A stretch of DNA of 64,000 bases from NCBI RefSeq assembly GCF_001040945.1, contig NZ_CP011930.1, positions 682,001-746,000 of the forward strand. Reading direction: 5' to 3'. Source of the DNA: Herbaspirillum seropedicae (lineage in GTDB: Bacteria; Pseudomonadota; Gammaproteobacteria; Burkholderiales; Burkholderiaceae_D). The notes beneath the pieces were generated by a model. It had not been told where the DNA came from. It did no database searches and worked only from the letters and a program-made list of their open reading frames with translations. Below, piece by piece: positions 44,840 to 55,204 of the stretch. Each line of letters begins with the position of its first letter. Positions within the stretch are counted from its first letter, which is position 1. The translations under genes were made by a program, and so were the position numbers.

Positions 44840-46396
44840 ATGCAACGATACGTTCCTGATGCCATTGCCTGCTCACGTCGGCCAGCGCGCAAGCTGATCA
44901 CCCGACTGCTGAGTGCGGCCCTGCTGCTGTTGCCGGCTGCGCCGCTGACCCTGCTACCTCATCCGGGCGTGGCGCAGAGCCTGCCCACGCTGGGCGATAC
45001 CGAGCGCGAAGGCCTGTCGCCGCTGATGGAGCGCCGCTTGGGCGAAGAGATCATGCGCGATATCCGCAGCGATCGCGATTACGTCGATGATGGTCCGATC
45101 TCCGAATACCTCAACAATTTCGGCCTGAACCTGGTCTCCATTCACCCCGAGGTACGCGGCGAGGCCGGTTTCGACTTCCAGTTCTTCATGGTGCGCGATC
45201 CCATGCTCAACGCCTTCGCCTTGCCGGGCGGCTTCATCGGCGTCAATAGCGGGCTGGTGCTGGCGGCGCAGTCGGAGTCCGAGCTGGCGGGCGTGATGTC
45301 GCACGAAATCGGCCACGTCGCGCAGCGCCACATCGCGCGCATGCTGGGCCAGCAGAAGCAGAACTCCATGATCCAGCTGGCCGCCATCGTGCTGGGCGCG
45401 CTGGCCGGGGTGTCCAAGGCGGGTGGTGACGCCGCCATGGCGACGATGATGGGGGGCACCGGCCTGGCCGTGCAGCGCCAGCTCAACTTCAGCCGTGACG
45501 CTGAACGCGAAGCCGATCGCATCGGCCTGCAGATCATGCGCGATGGCGGCTTCGATCCCTCCGGCATGGTGACCTTCTTCGGGCGCTTGCAGGCGGCTTC
45601 GCGCAACTACAGCGATGCCGTGCCGCCCTACCTGATGACGCACCCGCTGACGACCGAGCGTATTGCCGATATCGAGGCGCGCATCCGCGACCAGCGCTAC
45701 AAGCAGCGCGTCGATAATCCCGAGTTCCAGCTCGTGCGCGCACGCACCCAGGTGCTGCAGAACGACACGGTGCAAGGCCTGCGTGAGAATGCCGAGAAAT
45801 TCATCGCCCAGGCCCGGCAGAACACCAAGTTGCAGACCGCCGCGGCCAAGTATGGCCTGGCCTACGTCTACTATCGCCAGAACAAGTTCGAACAGGCCGA
45901 GACCGCCTTGAAGGAAGCCCAGGAAGCGGCCATCCCGATGAAGACCGGCATCATGTTCGGCAGTCTCGACATCGATATCAAGATCGCTCGCAAGCAGTCA
46001 TCGCAAGCGGTGCAACTGGCCGATGCGCTGCGCAAGCAGTTTCCGATCTCGCGGACCATCGCCCGTCAGTACGCCGATGCGCTCATTGCTGCGCGCCGCA
46101 CCGATGAGGCCGTGGCCTATCTGCGCGACCAGGCCCAGCTCTACCGCAGCGACGCCCAGGTGCAGCAATTGCTGGCCAAGGCCTATGCGTCCCAGGGTAA
46201 GCAGGCCTTGCAGCATCTGGCCCTGGCCGAATCCTATGCCCTGAATGGCAGCTTGCTGGCCGCCATCGATCAGTTGGGTATCGCCCGCCGCGCGCCGGAT
46301 GCGACGTTCTACGATCAGTCGCAGATCGATGCGCGTGAGCGCGAGTGGAAGGAACGCTGGAAGGATGAGCAGAAAGAAATGAAGGACCGCAGCTAG
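44840..46396 (+). CDS. bepA: Periplasmic M48 metalloprotease/chaperone, BepA family
   Basis: Outer-membrane protein quality control protease, 518 residues from the ATG at 44840. The signal sequence lies in residues 1-46 (ARKLITRLLSAALLLLPAAPLTLLP). The M48 domain has zinc ligands in SHEIGHVAQRHIARML with a further Glu in FSRDAEREADRIGLQIM. The C-terminal third is TPR-like (AAKYGLAYVYYRQNKFEQAETALKEA). Substrates in E. coli are misassembled outer-membrane proteins such as LptD. The open frame extends upstream to 44738, but that part lacks a plausible start context. Only 17 bp separate its stop from the convergent unknown protein. Confidence 0.92.
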   Translation: MQRYVPDAIACSRRPARKLITRLLSAALLLLPAAPLTLLPHPGVAQSLPTLGDTEREGLSPLMERRLGEEIMRDIRSDRDYVDDGPISEYLNNFGLNLVSIHPEVRGEAGFDFQFFMVRDPMLNAFALPGGFIGVNSGLVLAAQSESELAGVMSHEIGHVAQRHIARMLGQQKQNSMIQLAAIVLGALAGVSKAGGDAAMATMMGGTGLAVQRQLNFSRDAEREADRIGLQIMRDGGFDPSGMVTFFGRLQAASRNYSDAVPPYLMTHPLTTERIADIEARIRDQRYKQRVDNPEFQLVRARTQVLQNDTVQGLRENAEKFIAQARQNTKLQTAAAKYGLAYVYYRQNKFEQAETALKEAQEAAIPMKTGIMFGSLDIDIKIARKQSSQAVQLADALRKQFPISRTIARQYADALIAARRTDEAVAYLRDQAQLYRSDAQVQQLLAKAYASQGKQALQHLALAESYALNGSLLAAIDQLGIARRAPDATFYDQSQIDAREREWKERWKDEQKEMKDRS

Positions 46397-46413
46397 CCAA
46401 CGAGAGGGCAGGC

Positions 46414-47022
46414 TCACTCCTGCTGGGCGCGCGGTAGCGAGACGAAACCAAAGCGCGTGGCCAGCGCGGCGGCGGCGATGCGCTGCAGCGGCACGGCCTG
46501 GGCGTCATGGATGAACTGCAGCGAGACACTATCGTCGCCTTCCATCCAGGCCATGAGCGCTGCTTCGTCCGCGCGCTGCCCCGCCTGCAGGCAGGGCAGC
46601 AACTGCGCCAGGTCGCGATCATCGACGCCGCAGAACTGGCCCCCGGCTTGCAGATACAGCCGTCCGCTCTCATCCATCCATGCGGCCTCGAGGGCGGGCA
46701 GCGCTGCGCCGGTATGCAGTACCAGCTGTAAGGCCTCATTCAAGCCCGGTTGCGTGCGTGCAATCAGCGGCATCCATTCCAGATCGACATAGACCCGCTG
46801 CGGGCCATTCTGGAAATACCAGCGGCCGGTCTCGTCGCTGTCATAGTTGCGCTCAATGAACGCCAGCAGGGCAGGGTGGCGGATGGGATCGCCCGGCAAG
46901 TCCAGCTGCTGTGCGCGCTCGTCGCGCATGCGCCAGCCGCCGCGTGCGTCCAGCCGCAGCCAGCCAAAGCAGTGCGGCACGTTGGGCCATCTGGCCATGG
47001 CCTGGCGCACCACCTCATCCAT
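46414..47022 (-). CDS. Conserved protein of unknown function overlapping the YheT hydrolase
   Basis: 202 residues, start MDEVVRQAMARWPNVPHCFGWL. Its ATG overlaps the last 8 bases of the hydrolase gene, so the two are co-translated. The sequence is globular and soluble-looking, with a run of WLRLDARGGWRMRDE, GRWYFQNGPQRVYVDLEW and DESGRLYLQAGGQFCGVDD segments that look like beta hairpins. Proteins of this kind sit next to YheT-type hydrolases in related betaproteobacteria (I think the family is DUF2946-named, but that label is from memory). Function unknown. Confidence 0.85.
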   Translation of the reverse strand: MDEVVRQAMARWPNVPHCFGWLRLDARGGWRMRDERAQQLDLPGDPIRHPALLAFIERNYDSDETGRWYFQNGPQRVYVDLEWMPLIARTQPGLNEALQLVLHTGAALPALEAAWMDESGRLYLQAGGQFCGVDDRDLAQLLPCLQAGQRADEAALMAWMEGDDSVSLQFIHDAQAVPLQRIAAAALATRFGFVSLPRAQQE

Positions 47023-48007
47023 GGAACGCCTCCGCCTGGGCCGCGAAGCTGCTTTCGGACCTGCCCTCCAGGAAATGCAGCAACCGTCGCGGCAGCCAGT
47101 CCAGGCGACCGGGCGGCCCGCCGGCGGCAAAGCCGACATGGCCGCCTTGCTCCGGATAGTCCAGCACCACTTCCGGCGCTGCCGTGCGCGGCAGGTGCTG
47201 TTCGGGCAGGAAGGGATCGTTGCGGGCATTGAGCACCAGGGTGGGCACGGTGATGTCGTGCAGGATGTGCTTGGCGCTGGCGCGGTCCCAGTAGTCTTCG
47301 GTATTGCGATAGCCGTGCAGGGGCGCGGTGACGATATTGTCGAAGGCGTACAGGTCGCGCGCCGACAGCAGCGCCTCGCGGTCGAACAGGCCTGGGAACT
47401 GGTCCAGCTTGGCCAGGCACTTGGGCCGCATGGTGCGCAGGAACACCCAGGTGTAGAGCCGGTTGAAGCCAGCGCCCAGCGCCGCACCGCCACCGGCCAG
47501 GTCCAGCGGCGCCGAGACGGCGCAGGCGGCGTCGAGGATCTCGGCCTGGTGCTGCGATTCGCCCAGCCAGCGCAGCAGCGCATTGGCCCCCAGCGAGACG
47601 CCGCAGGCGTAGAAGTGGGTCGCGGCCAGGTCTTGCTGACGCAGCTTCAGGCGGCGGATGATCCAGTCCAGCTCGGCGCTGTCGCCCGAGTGGTAGAAGC
47701 GCGGAGCAAGGTTGATTTCACCCGAGCAGCCGCGGAAATGGGGGATCGCGCCATGCCAGCCACGGCGCGCCACCTCGGCCATGAGCGCGCGGCTGTAGTG
47801 GCTGTCGGACGAGCCTTCCAGGCCATGGAACAGCACTACCAGGGGCCGGCCCGGCTGGCCATCGACGAAGTCGATGTCGATGAAGTCGCCGTCCGGCGCT
47901 TCCCAGCGTTCGCGCCGGTAGGCCACCGTCGGCTTGCGCACGAAGGTGGATGGGTAGATGGTCTGGAGATGCCCGCCGGGAAGCCAGCGGGGCGGGATGT
48001 AAAGCAT
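47015..48007 (-). CDS. Alpha/beta hydrolase, YheT family
   Basis: 330-residue predicted esterase/lipase-like hydrolase. The oxyanion region is VVLFHGLEGSSDSHYSRAL, the nucleophile is Ser in YACGVSLGANALLRWLG (GxSxG), an acidic residue lies in NARNDPFLPEQHLP and the His in QGGHVGFAAGG. The start MLYIPPRWLPGGHLQTIYPS is the typical N-terminus. Substrate unknown; YheT members are often paired with small conserved genes, here the 202-residue protein. Confidence 0.9.
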   Translation of the reverse strand: MLYIPPRWLPGGHLQTIYPSTFVRKPTVAYRRERWEAPDGDFIDIDFVDGQPGRPLVVLFHGLEGSSDSHYSRALMAEVARRGWHGAIPHFRGCSGEINLAPRFYHSGDSAELDWIIRRLKLRQQDLAATHFYACGVSLGANALLRWLGESQHQAEILDAACAVSAPLDLAGGGAALGAGFNRLYTWVFLRTMRPKCLAKLDQFPGLFDREALLSARDLYAFDNIVTAPLHGYRNTEDYWDRASAKHILHDITVPTLVLNARNDPFLPEQHLPRTAAPEVVLDYPEQGGHVGFAAGGPPGRLDWLPRRLLHFLEGRSESSFAAQAEAFHG

Positions 48008-48063
48008 GGGACGGCCTTGCGCTAGGTTCGGTGCTTCAGTGCTTCAGTACTTCGGTGGCGGAC

Positions 48064-48495
48064 TCAGTGCAGCATCGCACCGCTGGCCACCGCCTCCACC
48101 GGCGCGGCCCCCGGCGCCACCGAAGCATGGTGCATCACGATGCGCCAGCCCATGGCGGTCTTGAGGTAGACGTTGGTGGCAATCACGTGGACATCGGGTT
48201 GTTCGTTGCCGTGATCGATTTCTTCGATGACGCTATGCACCGAGGTCATCATGTTCTGCGTGGCATGCAACTGCCGCGGCCGGATATGCAGGCCGCCGCT
48301 GGAGAGGATGTCTTCCCAGACTGCGCGGATCTCGGCATGGCCCACCAGGCGCTGCGCGCCGGGATGGATGCAGACGATTTCCTCGTCCTCGGCCCATAGC
48401 GCCATGAGTGCGTCCAGATCGGCGCGGGCGAGGGCGTCGTAGTAGGCCGCCTCGATGTCATCGGGGGAGCCATGGATCAGTGTGGTGCGCGGCAT
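48064..48495 (-). CDS. NTF2-like / SnoaL-type protein
   Basis: 143-residue small alpha+beta barrel protein. The N-terminal helix DDIEAAYYDALARADLDALMALWAEDEEIVCIHPG and the segment LVGHAEIRAVWEDIL are typical of the DUF4440/SnoaL group, which includes enzymes and accessory proteins. No fixed catalytic residues can be named. Its ATG follows a weak CCGGAG site. Neighbours are the YheT hydrolase downstream and the small zinc-ribbon gene upstream; no functional link is evident. Confidence 0.88.
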   Translation of the reverse strand: MPRTTLIHGSPDDIEAAYYDALARADLDALMALWAEDEEIVCIHPGAQRLVGHAEIRAVWEDILSSGGLHIRPRQLHATQNMMTSVHSVIEEIDHGNEQPDVHVIATNVYLKTAMGWRIVMHHASVAPGAAPVEAVASGAMLH

Positions 48496-48518
48496 GACAA
48501 TAAACTCCGGTTCAGATG

Positions 48519-48542
48519 AAAAGAGGGCCTTGTGGGCCCTCT
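48519..48542 (-). terminator. Terminator of the zinc-ribbon gene
   Basis: Stem AGAGGGCC / GGCCCTCT with a 5-base loop; on the minus strand it is followed by TTTTC, 20 bases after the small gene's stop and before the NTF2-like gene start. Confidence 0.8.
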
Positions 48543-48561
48543 CGTGTCTGGCTTGGCGGGC

Positions 48562-48762
48562 TCAGTGGCCTTTGACGACGGTGCCCGGCTTGAGCTGGTA
48601 CTGGGTCCCGCAGTATGGACATTTGGCCGCGCCATGCGCGTCCAGTTCCAGGAACACGCGCGGATGCGAGTTCCAGGTAGTCATGCCGGGGCCGGGGCAG
48701 TGGGCCGGCAGGTCCTTGCCTTCGAGCAGGACGACGCCCTGCGATGCTTGAGCTTGGCTCAT
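48562..48762 (-). CDS. Small zinc-ribbon protein (CHCC-type)
   Basis: 66 residues, start MSQAQASQGVV with a clear ACGGAGAAAAAG ribosome site. The C-terminal part carries the HCPGPGMTTWNSHPRVFLELDAHGAAKCPYCGTQY pattern: a Cys and His near the front and CPYCG at the back, the zinc-finger CHCC/NDUFS6-like family. The mitochondrial relative is a Complex I subunit; the bacterial role is not established. It is in the same orientation as ilvE, 97 bp downstream. Confidence 0.9.
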   Translation of the reverse strand: MSQAQASQGVVLLEGKDLPAHCPGPGMTTWNSHPRVFLELDAHGAAKCPYCGTQYQLKPGTVVKGH

Positions 48763-48859
48763 CTTTTTCTCCGTGGGTAGTGCAATTGAAACAGGCAATT
48801 GAAACAGGTTGAACGTTTGTGTTGCGTGAACAGCTTTAGGACAGCGTTAGCTTAGCGCC

Positions 48860-49783
48860 TCACACCAGCGTGAGCCAGTGCTTGTACTGCGGTGCGCGCC
48901 CGGCCACCACGTCGAAGAACAGCGTCTGCAGCTTTTCCGTGACCGGGCCGCGCGCGCCGCTGCCGATGACGCGCCGATCCAGTTCGCGGATCGGCGTGAT
49001 CTCGGCGGCGGTGCCGGTGAAGAAGGCTTCGTCGGCGCAATACATCTCGTCGCGGGTGATGCGCTTCTCGATGACCTCGATGCCCAGGTCGCGCGCCATG
49101 GTCAAGACGGCGTCGCGGGTGATGCCATCCAGGCAGGAGGCCAGGTCGGGAGTATAGATCTTGCCGTTCTTGACGATGAAGACATTTTCGCCCGAGCCTT
49201 CCGAGACATAGCCCTCGGTGTCCAGCAGCAGGGCTTCGTCATAGCCGTCGGCCAGCGCTTCCTGGTTGGCCAGGATGGAATTGATGTAGTAGCCGCAGGC
49301 CTTGGCGCGCACCAGCGAGACATTGACGTGGTGGCGCGAAAAGGACGAGGTTTTCACCCGGATGCCCTTGTTGAGGCCATCCTCGCCCAGGTAGGCGCCC
49401 CAGGACCAGGCCGCCACGGCCACATGGATCTGGTTGCCCTTGGCCGAGACGCCCAGCTTCTCCGAGCCGATCCAGATCAGCGGGCGGATGTAGCAGGACT
49501 CCAGCTGGTTCTCGCGCACCACCTGGCGCTGGGCCTGGGCCAAGGTGTCGTGGTCGTAGGGGACCTCCATCTGGAAGATCTTGGCCGAGTTCCGCAGGCG
49601 ACGGGTATGTTCCTGCAGGCGGAAGATGGCGGTCCCGTCAGGGGTCTTGTAGGCGCGTACCCCCTCGAAGACGCCCATGCCGTAGTGCAGCGTGTGGGTC
49701 AGCACATGGACGGTGGCGTCGCGCCAGTCGATGAGCTCGCCGTCCTTCCAGATCTTGCCGTCGCGGTCAGCCATGGACATCAT
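48860..49783 (-). CDS. ilvE: Branched-chain amino acid aminotransferase
   Basis: PLP-dependent last step of Leu/Ile/Val synthesis, 307 residues. Signatures: KDGELIDWRDATVHVLTHTLHYG, GVFEGVRAY, PLP lysine in the VRAKACGYYINSILANQEAL segment, EALLLDTEGYVSEGSGENVFIVK and TGTAAEITPIREL. The start could be either of two Met codons near the N-terminus (MMSMADRDG). It is divergent from azlCD, the branched-chain amino acid export genes, a functionally sensible neighbourhood. Confidence 0.95.
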   Translation of the reverse strand: MMSMADRDGKIWKDGELIDWRDATVHVLTHTLHYGMGVFEGVRAYKTPDGTAIFRLQEHTRRLRNSAKIFQMEVPYDHDTLAQAQRQVVRENQLESCYIRPLIWIGSEKLGVSAKGNQIHVAVAAWSWGAYLGEDGLNKGIRVKTSSFSRHHVNVSLVRAKACGYYINSILANQEALADGYDEALLLDTEGYVSEGSGENVFIVKNGKIYTPDLASCLDGITRDAVLTMARDLGIEVIEKRITRDEMYCADEAFFTGTAAEITPIRELDRRVIGSGARGPVTEKLQTLFFDVVAGRAPQYKHWLTLV

Positions 49784-49942
49784 CTTCTCCCGGATTTTCT
49801 AGGGTTGCTCTAGGGTTGCAAAGCACTGGTGTAAAGCAAAGATCTCCATTCTAGCGGATTCACGCGAGTAAAAACTTTCATCTGTACAATTGTCAATCTG
49901 AGTAAGAATGCAAACAAGCAAGTCCCTCACGGAATCAATAAC

Positions 49943-50728
49943 ATGCAACAGGAGACAGGCGAGTCCGACTCAGCCCGGGGGCTGCGCAGCCCCCTGCCGG
50001 AACAGCGCCGCATCGAGAAGGAAGCCTTCCAGGAAGGCTGGCGCGCCAGCGCCTCGACCATACCGGCGGTGCTGGCCTGGGGCGTGGTCTCGGGCATGGC
50101 CATGGTCAAGTCGGGCATGAGCATCTTCCAGTCGCTGGGAATGAGCCTGCTGGTCTACGCCGGCTCGGCGCAGTTCGCGGTGCTGCCGCTCTTGGCGGTG
50201 GGCACGCCCTTGCTGGTGGTGTTCTTCACCGCCATGATCGTCAACCTCCGCTTCATCATCTTCTCGGCCGCCGTGGCCCCGCACTTTGAGCATCTGCCCT
50301 GGTATCGCCGCATCTGGTATGGCTTCTTCAATGGCGATATCTCGATGGCCTTCTTCCCGCAGCGTTTCCCACCCTCGACCTTTGGTCAACCGGCCGGCAA
50401 GATCGGTTATTTCTCGGCCATCTGCTATCCCGGCTGGCTGGCCTGGCAACTGGGCGCGACCATCGGCATCCTGCTGGCCAGCCAGATCCCGGAGAGCTGG
50501 AACATCGGCTTCGCCGGCACCCTGGCGCTGATCGCCATCATGATCCCGATGACCAGCAGCCTGCCGGCGCTGGCCGGGGTGGTGGTGTCCGGCACCGTGG
50601 CGGTGCTGGCGCTGGAGCTGCCTTACCGCTTGGGTTTGCTGCTGGCCATGGTGCTGGGAATGAGCGCGGCCATGCTGGCCGACAAGTTGCTTCCCGGCAA
50701 GGATGAGGAAGAGGAGCTGGCTGCATGA
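49943..50728 (+). CDS. azlC: AzlC family branched-chain amino acid exporter subunit
   Basis: Large subunit of a two-component amino acid export system, 261 residues, with several transmembrane helices after a soluble N-terminus of about 40 residues. Typical segments are PAVLAWGVVSGMAMVKSGMS, LVYAGSAQFAVLPLLAVG, MIVNLRFIIFSAAVAPHF and SLPALAGVVVSGTVAVLAL. Its stop region overlaps the azlD ATG. The nearby ilvE suggests the substrate is a branched-chain amino acid, though family members also export other compounds. Confidence 0.92.
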   Translation: MQQETGESDSARGLRSPLPEQRRIEKEAFQEGWRASASTIPAVLAWGVVSGMAMVKSGMSIFQSLGMSLLVYAGSAQFAVLPLLAVGTPLLVVFFTAMIVNLRFIIFSAAVAPHFEHLPWYRRIWYGFFNGDISMAFFPQRFPPSTFGQPAGKIGYFSAICYPGWLAWQLGATIGILLASQIPESWNIGFAGTLALIAIMIPMTSSLPALAGVVVSGTVAVLALELPYRLGLLLAMVLGMSAAMLADKLLPGKDEEEELAA

Positions 50729-51048
50729 GCGACTGGTACATCTGGTCAGCCATCGTGCTGATGACCTTGTCCACCCTGATCACCCGCAGCGGCTTCTTCC
50801 TCTTCGGTCATGCCGTCAAGCTGCCGCCGCGCCTGAAGCACGCGCTGGGCTACGCCCCGGCGGCGGCGATGGCGGCCATCATCTTCCCCGACCTGGTCAC
50901 GGCGCGGGGCGTGATCGAGCTCAGTCTGGCCAATCCGAAGTTGCTGGCCGGCATCGGCGGCGCCATTTTCTTTGCTGCGACGCGGCATCTTCTGGGAACT
51001 ATTGTGGCCGGAATGACACTCTTTACAGTATTGCGCTGGATGTTGTGA
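50725..51048 (+). CDS. azlD: AzlD family small exporter subunit
   Basis: 107-residue membrane protein with three to four short helices (IWSAIVLMTLSTLITRSGFFLFG, LKHALGYAPAAAMAAIIFPDLVT, AGIGGAIFFAATRHLLGTIVAGMTLFTVLRW), the AzlD pattern. It overlaps azlC by 4 bases (ATGA) and completes the exporter. Confidence 0.92.
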   Translation: MSDWYIWSAIVLMTLSTLITRSGFFLFGHAVKLPPRLKHALGYAPAAAMAAIIFPDLVTARGVIELSLANPKLLAGIGGAIFFAATRHLLGTIVAGMTLFTVLRWML

Positions 51049-51128
51049 ACCTGCCCGCAAGGGTGGGCGGCACCGCCCAGCGGCCCGCGGACCTGCCAAA
51101 AAGCCGTCTGGAGCAGGTCAGGCTGGAG

Positions 51129-51134
51129 TAAAAT
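51129..51134 (+). promoter_or_regulatory. Candidate -10 box of pgk
   Basis: TAAAAT 37 bases before the pgk ATG, in the 122-bp gap after azlD. The gap also contains a perfect TGGGCGG-CA-CCGCCCA dyad (51064-51079) without a T tract. The -35 is unclear. Confidence 0.4.
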
Positions 51135-51170
51135 ACGACGTTTTTCGCCCCCTTCTTAGAATTCCTACCT

Positions 51171-52357
<1,187 letters not shown>

Positions 52358-52361
<4 letters not shown>

Positions 52362-52390
52362 GCGCCACATAAGCGCCGCATAAGCGCCGC
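52358..52390. repeat. Three tandem copies of an 11-bp unit at the pgk stop
   Basis: ATAAGCGCCAC, ATAAGCGCCGC and ATAAGCGCCGC follow each other directly and include the pgk stop TAA. The repeat supplies stop codons in successive frames. Confidence 0.85.
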
Positions 52391-52588
52391 AGGCAGCAAG
52401 CAATGACGGCGGCACGCCGCGCCTTGCGCGGCGGTGGCGGCCTGAACCGGATTCTGAGTCTGTAGCATCACCAAAGGGGAACGCGCAGGAGACGCGCGTC
52501 CCGGGGCGGAAGCTCTCCGCCTGATCGGCCCTGCATCGGGCCGGGCAGCGGGCTTCTTCATCAAAAAAGTCGCAACCAGAAGGTTTTC

Positions 52589-54022
52589 ATGTCCAGAGCA
52601 ACAAAAATCGTCGCCACCATCGGCCCCGCCTCGAGCGACCGCGAGACCCTGACCCGCATGATCCGCGCCGGCGTTGACGTCGTGCGCCTGAACTTCTCCC
52701 ACGGCAAGCCGCAGGACCACATCGACCGCGCCACGCTGGTGCGCGAAGTGGCCGACGAATGCGGCAAGAAGGTCGCCATCATGGCCGACCTGCAAGGTCC
52801 CAAGATTCGCGTGGGCAAGTTCGAGAATGGCAAGATCATGCTGGCCAATGGCGACAAGTTCATCCTCGACGCCGATTGCCAGATGGGCAACCAGGAGCGC
52901 GTGGGCCTGGACTACAAGGCGCTGCCGCGTGACCTGAAGGGCAACGACGTGCTGCTGTTGAACGATGGCCTGATCGTGCTGAAGGTCGAGCGCGTGATGG
53001 GCAACGAGATTCATACGGTGGTCAAGATCGGTGGCGAACTGTCCAACAACAAGGGCATCAACCGCCAGGGCGGCGGCCTGTCCGCGCCGGCGCTCACCGC
53101 CAAGGACATGGACGATATCAAGACCGCCATGAGCTTCCAGGCCGACTACGTGGCGGTGTCCTTCCCCAAGAACGCCACCGACATGGAAATGGCGCGCCAG
53201 CTCTCCAATGTCGCCGGTGAGCCCTTCGGTCACAAGCCGATGATGATCGCCAAGATCGAGCGCGCCGAAGCGATCCCGCTGCTGCAGGAAATCCTGGACG
53301 CCTCCGACGGCATCATGGTGGCCCGTGGCGACCTCGCCGTGGAAGTGGGCAACGCCGCCGTGCCGGGTTTGCAGAAGCGCATGATCAAGATGGCGCGCGC
53401 CTCCAACAAGCTGACCATTACCGCGACCCAGATGATGGAGTCCATGATCGTCAATGCCGTGCCGACCCGCGCTGAAGTCTCCGACGTGGCCAACGCCGTG
53501 CTCGATGGCACCGACGCCGTCATGACCTCGGCCGAGACCGCTTCCGGCAAGTATCCGGTGGAAACCGTGGAAGCCATGCACGCCATCTGCCTGGAAGCCG
53601 AGCGCTCCGAGAACGTGCAGCTGGATGCGGACTTCCTGAACCTGCGCTTTACCCGCGTGGACCAGTCGATCGCCTATGGCGCGCTGTTTACCGCCCACCA
53701 CCTGCGCGTGAAGGCCATTGCCGCGCTCACCGAATCCGGTTCGACGGCGCTGTGGATGAGCCGTCACAACATCGATATCCCGATCTTTGCGATCACTCCC
53801 AATGTCGCGACCCGCCGCAAGGCTGCGCTGTTCCGCAATGTGCATACGCTGGAACTGGCGCAGTGTCCCGACACCGAAGCCATGTTGAAGGGCGCCCAGG
53901 ATCTGCTGCTGGCGCAAGGCGTGGTGCAGAAGGGAGACCTGATCGTGGTCACCTGGGGCGAGCCCATCGGCCAGGTCGGCGGCACCAATGCGTTGAAGAT
54001 CCTGCGCGTTGGCGAGTACTGA
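52589..54022 (+). CDS. pyk: Pyruvate kinase
   Basis: Phosphoenolpyruvate + ADP to pyruvate + ATP, 477 residues. Motifs: [42 protein letters not shown], the metal/active segment [36 protein letters not shown] (active-site Lys region) and [10 protein letters not shown]. The C-terminal domain ends [20 protein letters not shown]. It starts after a 227-bp leader with several GC-rich hairpins, and is followed 26 bp later by fba. Confidence 0.97.
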   Translation: MSRATKIVATIGPASSDRETLTRMIRAGVDVVRLNFSHGKPQDHIDRATLVREVADECGKKVAIMADLQGPKIRVGKFENGKIMLANGDKFILDADCQMGNQERVGLDYKALPRDLKGNDVLLLNDGLIVLKVERVMGNEIHTVVKIGGELSNNKGINRQGGGLSAPALTAKDMDDIKTAMSFQADYVAVSFPKNATDMEMARQLSNVAGEPFGHKPMMIAKIERAEAIPLLQEILDASDGIMVARGDLAVEVGNAAVPGLQKRMIKMARASNKLTITATQMMESMIVNAVPTRAEVSDVANAVLDGTDAVMTSAETASGKYPVETVEAMHAICLEAERSENVQLDADFLNLRFTRVDQSIAYGALFTAHHLRVKAIAALTESGSTALWMSRHNIDIPIFAITPNVATRRKAALFRNVHTLELAQCPDTEAMLKGAQDLLLAQGVVQKGDLIVVTWGEPIGQVGGTNALKILRVGEY

Positions 54023-54048
54023 TTTTTTATCGTTCTGGAGTTTTCATC

Positions 54049-55113
54049 ATGCCTCTCGTATCCATGCGTCAATTGCTGGACCACGCTGCCGAAAACGGCT
54101 ACGGTCTGCCAGCATTCAACGTCAATAACCTGGAGCAGGTCACCGCCATCATGGAAGCAGCCAATGAAGTCGGCGCGCCCGTGATCATGCAAGCCTCCGC
54201 CGGCGCCCGCAAGTATGCTGGCGAAGCCTTCCTGCGCCACCTGATCTCGGCGGCCGTGGAAGCCTATCCGCACATCCCCGTGGTGATGCACCAGGATCAC
54301 GGCCAGTCGCCGGCGGTCTGCATGGCCGCTATCAAGTCCGGTTTCTCGTCCGTGATGATGGATGGCTCGCTGGAAGCCGACGGCAAGACCGTGGCCAGCT
54401 ACGAGTACAACGTCGAAGTCTCGCGCAAGGTGGTGGAGTTCTCGCACGCCATCGGCGTGACCGTCGAAGCTGAACTGGGCGTGCTGGGTTCGCTGGAAAC
54501 CATGAAGGGCGACAAGGAAGACGGCCACGGCGCTGACGGCACCATGACCCGCGAACAACTGCTGACCGACGTGAACCAGGCCGCCGACTTCGTCAAGGCC
54601 ACCCAGTGCGACGCGCTGGCCATCGCCATCGGTACTTCGCACGGCGCCTACAAGTTCTCGCGCAAGCCCACCGGCGACATCCTGGCCATCGACCGCATCA
54701 AGGAAATCCACGCCCGCATCCCCAACACCCACCTGGTGATGCACGGTTCGTCCTCGGTGCCGCAGGAACTGCTGGCCGAGATCCGCGAATTCGGCGGCGA
54801 CATGAAGGAAACCTATGGCGTGCCGGTCGAGGAAATCCAGGAAGGCATCAAGCACGGCGTGCGCAAGATCAACATCGATACCGACATCCGCCTGGCCATG
54901 ACCGGCGCGATCCGTCGCTACCTGTTCGAGAACCCGTCCAAGTTCGACCCGCGCGATTACCTCAAGCCAGCCCGCGAAGCGGCCAAGCTGGTCTGCAAGG
55001 CGCGCTTCCTGTCCTTCGGTTGCGAAGGCCAGGCTGGCAAGATCAAGCCGATCTCGCTGGAAAAGATCGCCGAGAAGTACAAGAGCGGCGAACTGGCGCA
55101 GATCGTCCAGTAA
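54049..55113 (+). CDS. fba: Class II fructose-bisphosphate aldolase
   Basis: Zinc-dependent cleavage of fructose 1,6-bisphosphate, 354 residues from the ATG of [19 protein letters not shown]. Typical motifs: [34 protein letters not shown] [13 protein letters not shown], the zinc-binding [33 protein letters not shown] and [17 protein letters not shown] [12 protein letters not shown], and the GSSSVP loop with [35 protein letters not shown]. It ends before a hairpin terminator. Confidence 0.97.
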   Translation: MPLVSMRQLLDHAAENGYGLPAFNVNNLEQVTAIMEAANEVGAPVIMQASAGARKYAGEAFLRHLISAAVEAYPHIPVVMHQDHGQSPAVCMAAIKSGFSSVMMDGSLEADGKTVASYEYNVEVSRKVVEFSHAIGVTVEAELGVLGSLETMKGDKEDGHGADGTMTREQLLTDVNQAADFVKATQCDALAIAIGTSHGAYKFSRKPTGDILAIDRIKEIHARIPNTHLVMHGSSSVPQELLAEIREFGGDMKETYGVPVEEIQEGIKHGVRKINIDTDIRLAMTGAIRRYLFENPSKFDPRDYLKPAREAAKLVCKARFLSFGCEGQAGKIKPISLEKIAEKYKSGELAQIVQ

Positions 55114-55148
55114 GCGCTTAGCACTCCGTCAAGCGCCGGCACTAACCG

Positions 55149-55184
55149 ACCGGAATCGCCCTGAAAATGGCGGTTCCGGTTTTT
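55149..55184 (+). terminator. Terminator after fba
   Basis: 12-bp stem with one G-U pair (ACCGGAATCGCC / GGCGGTTCCGGT), an 8-base loop and a following T run, between the fba stop and the purC ATG. Confidence 0.88.
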
Positions 55185-55204
55185 GACTTTACGAGAAGAC
55201 CACC

